A DNA stretch of 64,000 nucleotides. Origin: Microbacterium ureisolvens. GTDB taxonomy: Bacteria; Actinomycetota; Actinomycetes; Actinomycetales; Microbacteriaceae. Positions 45,454 to 52,056 of the stretch are shown here, piece after piece. Location of the stretch: positions 62,001 through 126,000 of the forward strand of contig NZ_JADIJE010000007.1 of assembly GCF_015278315.1 (NCBI RefSeq), in the 5' to 3' direction. The notes under the pieces are model-generated. The model saw nothing but the letters and a program-made list of their open reading frames with translations, did no database searches and was not told where the DNA came from. Positions within the stretch are counted from its first letter, which is position 1; the number at the start of each line of letters is the position of its first letter. The position numbers and the translations under genes were made by a program.

Positions 45454-46563
45454 ATGGCCGACGACAACACCAATCTGCTGGGTCTTCAGACCAACGTGGA
45501 TCTGGCGGACTCGCTGAACGACAACTCGACCGAGAACGAGAACGAGGATTCGTTCAACGACAACTCGGACAATTCGACGGACAACTCGACCGAGACCGAC
45601 ACGGAGGATTCGTACAACGACAACTCGGACAACTCGACGGAGAACGATGCCGAGGACTCCTTCAACGACAACTCGGACAACTCGACCGAGACCGAGGATT
45701 CGTACAACGACAACTCCGACAACTCGACGGAGAACGAGACCGAGGACTCGTACAACGACAACTCGGACAACTCGACCGAGACCGAGACCGAGACCGAGGA
45801 CTCGTACAACGACAACTCCGACAACTCGACCGAGTACGAGGATTCGTACAACGACAACTCGACGAACGTCGATGTCGCGATCACGGACTCCTTCAACCAG
45901 CAGACGCTCAACGACCACTCGATCTCGACAGGCGTTCGTCAGTACCAGACGGGCTTCCGCGACCTCAACCTCGGCGGCGGCGCCGGTGGCGCCGGACTTG
46001 CGGCGGGTGCGGGCGGTCTGACGATCGACAGCCGGTCGACGATGTTCGACCAGTCGGTCAACCAGAACATCTGGGCGAACGACTCCGGCGGGGTGTTCCA
46101 GGTGTTCGGGCAGCAGGGCGGGCTCGCATCGGGCGACGACGCCGTCGCCGCAGGCGACGACGTCGACATCGACAACTCGACGAACTGGGACATCGACGTC
46201 GACATCGAGGACTCGTTCCAGGACAACTCGGTATCGATCATGGACTCGTTCCAGGACAACTCGACCGAGACCGAGACCGAGATCGACGTCGAGCTCGAGG
46301 ACGCGTTCAACACCGACAACTCGACGAACTGGGATGTGGACGTCGACACGGAGATCGAGGACGCGTTCAACGACAACTCGGACAACTCGACCGACAACTC
46401 GACCGAGACCGACGTGGACGTCGACATCGAGGACTCGTTCCAGGACAACTCGGTGGATGCCGACCTGACGGACTCGTTCAACGAGTACGACACCGAAGTG
46501 GATGTCGAGCTCGAGAACGACGGCATCGTCAACAGCCCGGACGCCGAGCAGCTCGACTTCTAG
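45454..46563 (+). CDS. Asp/Asn/Ser/Thr-rich repeat protein of the ini-like island
   Basis: A 369-residue, very acidic, low-complexity protein with no signal peptide and no IniB-type N-terminal helix. Residues 14-135 carry about seven copies of EDS(F/Y)NDNSDNST; residues 245-350 carry variants (EDSFQDNS, EDAFNTDNSTNW). Between them a Gly/Ala-rich linker leads to TIDSRSTMFDQSVNQNIW (about residues 190-207) and LASGDDAVAAGDDVDID, nearly the same as a block in the IniB-like protein at 51.5 kb. The ATG at 45454 follows AAGAAAGAAG. It heads the dynamin gene set. Likely disordered; role unknown, perhaps a scaffold. Confidence 0.8.
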   Translation: MADDNTNLLGLQTNVDLADSLNDNSTENENEDSFNDNSDNSTDNSTETDTEDSYNDNSDNSTENDAEDSFNDNSDNSTETEDSYNDNSDNSTENETEDSYNDNSDNSTETETETEDSYNDNSDNSTEYEDSYNDNSTNVDVAITDSFNQQTLNDHSISTGVRQYQTGFRDLNLGGGAGGAGLAAGAGGLTIDSRSTMFDQSVNQNIWANDSGGVFQVFGQQGGLASGDDAVAAGDDVDIDNSTNWDIDVDIEDSFQDNSVSIMDSFQDNSTETETEIDVELEDAFNTDNSTNWDVDVDTEIEDAFNDNSDNSTDNSTETDVDVDIEDSFQDNSVDADLTDSFNEYDTEVDVELENDGIVNSPDAEQLDF

Positions 46564-46576
46564 GGAGGGCATGTGC

Positions 46577-46604
46577 CACCCGGCCGTCCCCGAACGGCCG
46601 GGTG
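46577..46604 (+). terminator. Hairpin after the repeat-protein gene
   Basis: Perfect arms CACCCGGCCGT and ACGGCCGGGTG with a 6-nt loop, 13 nt after the stop. Confidence 0.75.
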
Positions 46605-46704
46605 TGCACTTCTCTCTCAGCAGGAAGAGCGTCGCGGAGGAGGGCGCGGTCGTCAGCGACGCACCGGACGCCGCTCGAACACAGGGGTGTGGGACTGGGG
46701 GAGA

Positions 46705-46732
46705 GCGCCCGGCCGCTTCGGCGGTCGGGCGC
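46705..46732 (+). other. UUCG-capped hairpin before the GTPase operon
   Basis: Arms GCGCCCGGCCGC and GCGGTCGGGCGC (one G.U pair) around a UUCG tetraloop, 88 nt before the small acidic gene. It may be a second terminator or a 5'-leader structure. Confidence 0.6.
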
Positions 46733-46819
46733 ACACTCGCATCCGCTTCCGCCGGCGCCGCGCGAGAGGGATACTGAGGGCGGGGACATCGGCTGCTGCT
46801 GGTGGAGAGGAGAGGGGCC

Positions 46820-47080
46820 ATGGCGGATCCATCCGACTGGGCCGAGGCCGACGCGTTCGGGGTCGGCGACGATCACGATGTCGTCCAGGCTTCCCCATCG
46901 GTCGGCCTGGACGCTGATCCGTCCGCATTCCTGGACGACGACGGCTTCGTGAACGCCTTCACCGAGGAGATCGAGAACATCACCGCCTCGGACTGGGACG
47001 TCGACGCCGACGTGCTGTGGGGCGACGATGGATCTCTCGGGACGGCACCCGACCCGACCGGCTTCGACTTCCCGGCCTGA
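46820..47080 (+). CDS. Small acidic protein, 86 residues
   Basis: Rich in Asp, Glu, Ala and Trp (SDWDVDADVLWGDDG), with no membrane segment or signal peptide. The ATG at 46820 has an AGGAGAGGGG purine stretch upstream; a GTG six codons earlier is less likely. The gene sits 42 nt before the first dynamin-like GTPase on the same strand and is probably co-transcribed. Its composition recalls the repeat protein upstream. No family recognised; possibly a partner of the GTPases. Confidence 0.65.
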   Translation: MADPSDWAEADAFGVGDDHDVVQASPSVGLDADPSAFLDDDGFVNAFTEEIENITASDWDVDADVLWGDDGSLGTAPDPTGFDFPA

Positions 47081-47122
47081 TCCCGGCCCGGATCCGACAC
47101 AGGCGAACGAGGACACGAGCCG

Positions 47123-49030
47123 TTGGCAGAAGACAAGCCCACCGGCGCCCCGGGCGCCGACCTCGCGGGCCCGACCGATGTGCCGTCCCACCCGGACGCA
47201 GCACTGCTGGATCTCGTGAGCAGGGTCGGCCGAGTAGCCGCTCAAGCAGGACGGCGCGACCTCGTCAAACGCCTCGTCAACACGCGCGATCGGCTGCGCG
47301 ACCCACACGTGCGCGTGATCGTCGTCGGGGAGTTCAAGCAGGGCAAGAGCAAACTCGTCAACGCGCTGGTGAACGCGCCGGCATGCCCCGTGGACGACGA
47401 CATCGCGACGACCGTGCCCACAACCGTGGGCTACGCCCCCGAACCCTCCGCGTCGGTCCTCGTGCTGCCGGAAGGTGCCGCCACCGCCGAACCTCACCGC
47501 GAGAGCATCCCGCTCACCGAGCTGGCCGAGTACGTCTCGGCCAAGGGCAACCCCGACAACGTGCGGCGCATCGTGTCGGCCGAGGTGCTGCTGCCCCGGG
47601 AGATCCTCCGTGGCGGACTGCGACTCGTCGACTCGCCCGGAGTCGGCGGTCTCGACTCGCGAAGTGCGCTGCTCACCCTTTCGGCCCTCTCCAGCGCGCA
47701 CGCGGTGATCCTCGTCTCAGATGCGTCCCAGGAGTACACCGAACCGGAGATGCAGTTCCTGCGCCACGCGATGCGGGTCTCCCCGAATGTCGCGGCGGTG
47801 CTCGCGAAGACCGACCTGTATCCCCAGTGGCGCGAGATCGAGCAGATCGACAGGGGACACTTGACGAAGATCGGCGACATCCCGATCTTCGCCGTCTCCA
47901 GCGATCTTCGTCTTCTCGCCGCGGAAGAGCGCGATCCCGACCTGAACGAGGAGTCGGGCTTTCCGGCGCTGGTGGGTCATCTTCGCCGCAACATCCTCGA
48001 ACGCGCTGAGACGATCCACCAGCGCAGCGCCGTCCACGACCTCGCCTCGGTCGTCGACCAGCTTGCGATCACGCTCCGTTCGGAACTGACCGCCCTCGTC
48101 GACCCGCAGGACACCCCGCAGCTCATCGTGCAGCTGGAGGAGGCGAAGACTCGAGCCGAGGAGTTCCGGAGCCGCTCGGCACGCTGGCAGGTGACCCTCA
48201 CCGACGGCGTCGCCGACCTCATCTCGGACATGGAGCACGACCTGCGCGATCGCCTGCGCAAAGTCCAGCGGGAAGCCGAGGCGTCGATCGACGACGGTGA
48301 TCCCGGGCCGATCTGGGACCAGATCACCGAGTGGCTCGACCAGCGCGTATCGGCCGCGGTGTCGGAGACGTTCGTCTGGACGGACGAGCGGGCGCGCTGG
48401 CTCTCCGAGCAGGTTGCAGAACTCTTCCTCGAAGGGGAGGAGAGCATCCCGTCGATCGACGTCGCGGATGCGGCGGGCGTACTCGACCCGGTCGAGGCCA
48501 TCGCAACGCTCGACGAGGGGCGCATGAGCGCCGCTGAGAAGATCTTCATCGGTGTGCGCGGTTCGTACGGGGGCGTGCTGATGGTGGGGCTCGCGACCGG
48601 CCTCGTCGGACTCCCCCTCATCAACCCGTTGTCGCTTCTCGCCGGGGTCATCGTGGGTCGACGCGCCTACCGGGAGGACATGGGCGCCCGGCTGGCCCGA
48701 CGTCAGCAGGAGGCGAAGAACATCGTCCGCCGGCACATCGACGAAGTCGTCTTCCAGGCCGGCAAGCAGCTCAAGGACCGCCTCCGGCTGGTGCAGCGGG
48801 CAGCCCGCGACCACTTCGGCGGTATGGCGGACGAGCTGCACCGCTCGTTCACCGAGGCGGTCTCGGCGGCCAAGCAGGCCGCCGGCGTCGAGAGCGGCAA
48901 GCGCGAGGAGCGCATCAAGCTGCTCCGGGCGCAGCTGCGGCAGCTGGATGCGCTGCGGGCGCAGATCGCACCGCCTCCCCGTGCACCCGAGTCCGCCGGC
49001 ATCGGACCGATAAAGGTCGTGGGGCGATGA
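47123..49030 (+). CDS. Dynamin-like GTPase, IniA-like
   Basis: A 635-residue protein, close to the length of mycobacterial IniA (about 640). GTPase motifs: G1 GEFKQGKSKL (residues about 69-78), G2 Thr in DDDIATTVPTT, G3 DSPGVGG (about 170) and G4 AKTD (about 229). Long helical stalk segments follow, and a paired hydrophobic hairpin (GVLMVGLATGLVGLPLINPL, residues about 478-510) can insert into membrane. The TTG start is preceded by CGAGG at 11 nt. Bacterial dynamin-like proteins bend, fuse or cut membranes; IniA of mycobacteria has fission activity. It is followed after 13 nt by a second GTPase, as in iniAC. Confidence 0.85.
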   Translation: MAEDKPTGAPGADLAGPTDVPSHPDAALLDLVSRVGRVAAQAGRRDLVKRLVNTRDRLRDPHVRVIVVGEFKQGKSKLVNALVNAPACPVDDDIATTVPTTVGYAPEPSASVLVLPEGAATAEPHRESIPLTELAEYVSAKGNPDNVRRIVSAEVLLPREILRGGLRLVDSPGVGGLDSRSALLTLSALSSAHAVILVSDASQEYTEPEMQFLRHAMRVSPNVAAVLAKTDLYPQWREIEQIDRGHLTKIGDIPIFAVSSDLRLLAAEERDPDLNEESGFPALVGHLRRNILERAETIHQRSAVHDLASVVDQLAITLRSELTALVDPQDTPQLIVQLEEAKTRAEEFRSRSARWQVTLTDGVADLISDMEHDLRDRLRKVQREAEASIDDGDPGPIWDQITEWLDQRVSAAVSETFVWTDERARWLSEQVAELFLEGEESIPSIDVADAAGVLDPVEAIATLDEGRMSAAEKIFIGVRGSYGGVLMVGLATGLVGLPLINPLSLLAGVIVGRRAYREDMGARLARRQQEAKNIVRRHIDEVVFQAGKQLKDRLRLVQRAARDHFGGMADELHRSFTEAVSAAKQAAGVESGKREERIKLLRAQLRQLDALRAQIAPPPRAPESAGIGPIKVVGR

Positions 49031-49043
49031 GGAGCCGGCGCGC

Positions 49044-50567
49044 ATGACAGAACCGGCGCTCGCGGACGCGCGGCGGGTCGCACGCGAGGCCCTCGCCCTC
49101 TACGGGGATGACCCGGCGGCCGAGGTCATCGCCGCATACGACGAGCGCTTGCAAGGGCCGCTCCGGATCGCTCTGGCCGGCATGGTGAAGGCCGGGAAGT
49201 CCACCTTGCTCAACGCGCTGCTCGGCGAGGAGCTGGCTGCGACGGACGCGGGCGAATGCACACGCGTGGTCACCCGGTACCACCGGGCGGACACGCCTGC
49301 GGTGACTCTCCATCCGAACGACGGTCCGCCGCGGCGGCTCCGGTTCCGGCGCGAGAACGGACGCACGATCATCGATCTCGACACGACGACGGCCGACGAG
49401 GTGGCCTGGATCGACGTGGGGTGGCCGTCGGAGAACCTTCGTTCGCTGATCCTCATCGACACCCCCGGCATCGCGTCGCTGTCGGCGGACGTCTCCGCCC
49501 GGGCGCATGCCTTCCTGACGCAGCCCAGCAGCCCCTCCGCGGCCGACGCGGTCATCTACCTCATGCGCCATCTGCACGCCTCGGATCGCGGGTTCCTCGA
49601 AGCGTTCCGTGACGTATCGGTCGGCGGGTCGCTCACGGTCAACGCGGTGGCGGTGCTCTCGCGGGCCGATGAGATCGGCTCTGCGCGGATCGACTCGCTG
49701 GTGTCGGCGGGGCAGGTCGCACAGCGGTATGCCGATGACACGGAACTGCGCTCACTGGTGCTCGATGTCATCCCCGTAGCAGGCTTGCTCGCCGAGACCG
49801 CGCGCACGCTGCGCGAGGAGGAGTTCCGCGCGCTGGACCAGATCGCCGCGCTCGAGCGAGGTGTCCGCGAACGTCTCCTCGTGTCGGCCGATCGCTTCGC
49901 GCGCCTCGCGGACGTCGTCTCCCTCGGTCAGCCTGCGCGACGAGCGCTGCTCGCCCGCTTCGGGCTGTTCGGCATCCGTCTCTCTGCGGCGCTGATACGC
50001 GGGGGCTCCACCACATCGACGGCGCTGGCCCAGGGGCTGATCGGGCAGAGCGGCCTGAACGCACTGCAGGTCTTCGTGCGGGACCACTTCCGGGATCGGG
50101 CCGGCACGCTCAAGGTGTACGGCGTGCTCCCCGGGCTCGAGGAGCTCCTGAAGGAGCGCCCGAGGCCGGGATCGGCGGCCCTGCTCGCCGAGATCGAGCG
50201 CATCCTGGCCACGACGCACTCCCTGCGGGAACTCGCGGCCCTCTCGCGGGTGCGCTCCGGCGCATACGAGCTTCCCGCGGAGCGCATCGCCGAGGCGGAG
50301 CGGATCATCGGCGCGCGCGGCGATCTCGCCGGCGTGCGCGTCGGTCTCGACCAGTTCGCCGACGACAGCGCGGTCCGGGACCGTGCCGAGCTGCTGCTGA
50401 CGCAGTGGCGCGCCCTGGCGGAGTCGCCCCTCACCGAACGCACCACCGTGGGACTCTGTCACGTCGTGATCCGCAGTCTCGAGCAGATCGCTCTGGGCGT
50501 CGACCGCTCACTCCCCGACGGCGACTCCGGCTTTCTGATGCCGCACGACGTCGTGCTTCCGCGCTGA
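49044..50567 (+). CDS. Dynamin-like GTPase, IniC-like
   Basis: A 507-residue protein matching IniC in length (about 490) and in order of segments: PLRIALAGMVKAGKSTLLNAL (G1 near residue 46), ECTRVVT (G2), LIDTPGIASL (G3 near 140), LSRADEIG (G4 with Ser-Arg in place of the usual Asn-Lys) and ARFGLFGIRLS further on. It has no obvious transmembrane helix and probably works as a heteromer with the GTPase before it. Its 3' end overlaps the convergent membrane-protein gene by 60 bp. Confidence 0.87.
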   Translation: MTEPALADARRVAREALALYGDDPAAEVIAAYDERLQGPLRIALAGMVKAGKSTLLNALLGEELAATDAGECTRVVTRYHRADTPAVTLHPNDGPPRRLRFRRENGRTIIDLDTTTADEVAWIDVGWPSENLRSLILIDTPGIASLSADVSARAHAFLTQPSSPSAADAVIYLMRHLHASDRGFLEAFRDVSVGGSLTVNAVAVLSRADEIGSARIDSLVSAGQVAQRYADDTELRSLVLDVIPVAGLLAETARTLREEEFRALDQIAALERGVRERLLVSADRFARLADVVSLGQPARRALLARFGLFGIRLSAALIRGGSTTSTALAQGLIGQSGLNALQVFVRDHFRDRAGTLKVYGVLPGLEELLKERPRPGSAALLAEIERILATTHSLRELAALSRVRSGAYELPAERIAEAERIIGARGDLAGVRVGLDQFADDSAVRDRAELLLTQWRALAESPLTERTTVGLCHVVIRSLEQIALGVDRSLPDGDSGFLMPHDVVLPR

Positions 50568-51143
50568 CCACGCGAGCGCTTTCGGCATCACACTCGACAG
50601 CAGCGCGAGCAGCACGAGACCGCTCTGCGCCGCGAGGATGAGCCGCAGCGGCTCGGCGCGCTCGCCCGTGAACGCGAGGTCCAACGCGATGGCGAGCGTG
50701 ACGACCTGCACCACCCAGGTGAGTAGCTGCCACCAACGCATATGGGGCCGGCGAGCCATGAACGACACGAGAAGAGTGATCTGGACCAGGAGCACTCCGA
50801 CGATCACCGAGAACACCGACCAGTAGACGATGTCCGCCGCCGTCGTGTAGGTCTGCTCGTTGCGCGCCGGGTCGACCGCGCGTACCGCCTCGACGATGAG
50901 AGGCAGCTGCTCCTTGCGGATGATGAAGAAGTACACCACGGCGAAGCCGCCCACGAAGAAGCTGATGATCCAGAAGAACTGCGCGGTGCGGACGGAGAAC
51001 GGCGGCGCGAGCTTCGTCAGCACCGGAGCGGTGTTCGGGTTCGCGAGCGACGGGCGCGCTGGCGCGGCCTTCCGGCCGGCCGTGCCTTCACCGGCCGGCG
51101 CATCCGCGGCAGGCTTGGCTGCCTGCGATGACGGGTCTGTCAC
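50508..51143 (-). CDS. Four-helix membrane protein of the ini-like island
   Basis: A 211-residue protein. An Ala/Pro-rich cytoplasmic start (about 45 residues) precedes four hydrophobic helices (FFWIISFFVGGFAVVYFFII; VYWSVFSVIVGVLLVQITLL; LLTWVVQVVTLAIALDLAF; LILAAQSGLVLLALLSSVM). It starts 6 nt after the iniB-like gene on the same strand, so they are co-transcribed. No family recognised. It could anchor the IniB-like protein or the GTPases at the membrane; this is inference. Confidence 0.8.
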   Translation of the reverse strand: MTDPSSQAAKPAADAPAGEGTAGRKAAPARPSLANPNTAPVLTKLAPPFSVRTAQFFWIISFFVGGFAVVYFFIIRKEQLPLIVEAVRAVDPARNEQTYTTAADIVYWSVFSVIVGVLLVQITLLVSFMARRPHMRWWQLLTWVVQVVTLAIALDLAFTGERAEPLRLILAAQSGLVLLALLSSVMPKALAWSARKHDVVRHQKAGVAVGE

Positions 51144-51149
51144 CGGCGA

Positions 51150-51950
51150 CTACTGCTCCTCGCTGAACTCGTCGGGATACACGATCTCCTCCACCGGTGT
51201 GGTGTCGTCCGGCTCGCTCCAGACCGCTTCGTCGACCTCCGCGACGGGGGCCTCGTACGCGGGCGGTGGCGGGGCGTCGGAGACTGTCTCCGCCGTCGCC
51301 TGCAGCACGGTGGCGGCCTCTTGCGCCCCGTCCGCGACCTCGGCCGCTGCGAGGGAAGCGACCGGAGCTGCCGGCTGTGTGTCGCCGATGGAGGCGGAAT
51401 CGTCTACGGCCGGCACGGGATCCTCCGGGGCGGCGGCATCCGGAAGATCGGGCACGCCGGGAAGATCCGGAAGGTCCGGCAGAGTCGGTTCTTCGTCGGC
51501 GTCGTCCGGGATCGGGTCGCCGACCGTGTTGTCGTCGCCGGCGGCGACGGAGCCGTCGCCTGACGCGACGCCCGCGCCCTGGTCGAAGATCTGGCTGACG
51601 TCGCCGCCCTCGGTCCAGATGTTCTGATTGACAGACTGGTCCACGATGGTGGCGCGGCTGTCGATCGTCGTCCAGTTGTTGGTGATGCGGGTGATCTCGT
51701 TGACGACGTCGTTGTCGGACGGAGGCGGCGGTGTGGAGTGTGCCGAAGTCGGTTTGGGCGCCACGTCCGGACGGTCGTAGATGATGGGCGCGACGGCGCG
51801 GACGTCGTCCGCGCAGATGCCCGCCACCTTGTTCTTCACGAGAGCGGCTTCCGGATCCTTCTCGAGTTCCGCGACCGCTGCCGGGTCACGCAGCAGACTG
51901 AGAATGAACTCGATGATCGAGTTGGCGACAGTCGCCAGGGGCGTGGTCAT
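51150..51950 (-). CDS. IniB-like protein
   Basis: A 266-residue protein. The N-terminal 60 residues form an IniB-type helical domain (IIEFILSLLRDPAAVAELEK, then DPEAAL and DDVRAVAPIIYD). After a Pro-rich linker comes TIDSRATIVDQSVNQNIW (about residues 95-112), then GVASGDGSVAAGDD, shared with the repeat protein at 45.4 kb. The rest is acidic and Pro/Ala-rich without a membrane helix. The ATG has GGAGGAG upstream. In mycobacteria IniB is encoded with IniA and IniC and is induced by cell-wall inhibitors; here it lies on the opposite strand, facing the GTPases. Confidence 0.82.
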   Translation of the reverse strand: MTTPLATVANSIIEFILSLLRDPAAVAELEKDPEAALVKNKVAGICADDVRAVAPIIYDRPDVAPKPTSAHSTPPPPSDNDVVNEITRITNNWTTIDSRATIVDQSVNQNIWTEGGDVSQIFDQGAGVASGDGSVAAGDDNTVGDPIPDDADEEPTLPDLPDLPGVPDLPDAAAPEDPVPAVDDSASIGDTQPAAPVASLAAAEVADGAQEAATVLQATAETVSDAPPPPAYEAPVAEVDEAVWSEPDDTTPVEEIVYPDEFSEEQ

Positions 51951-52014
51951 TGGTCGACTCCTCCGCGATGAAGGTCGAGGGCGGGTACAGCGTACGTCTC
52001 AACGGCGGTAGGGG

Positions 52015-52033
52015 CATCGGGGGTTCTCCCTAT
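52015..52033 (-). promoter_or_regulatory. Candidate operator shared by both arms of the ini-like island (copy 2)
   Basis: Read on minus: ATAG, GGGA, then CCCCCGATG, matching 45361-45383, 65-83 nt before the iniB-like start. Confidence 0.4.
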
Positions 52034-52056
52034 GCGCAGAGTGCACTGCTGAGGGG

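Noticed and set aside
45500..45880. Regular repeats resembling a CRISPR array
   Set aside because: Spacing is 42-57 bp, units are in frame and translated, spacers are not unique, and no cas genes are near.
45289..46821. 510-codon open frame on minus over the repeat protein
   Set aside because: Val/Arg repeat translation is the mirror of the acidic repeats. The plus frame has the shared IDSR...NQNIW block and a proper start.
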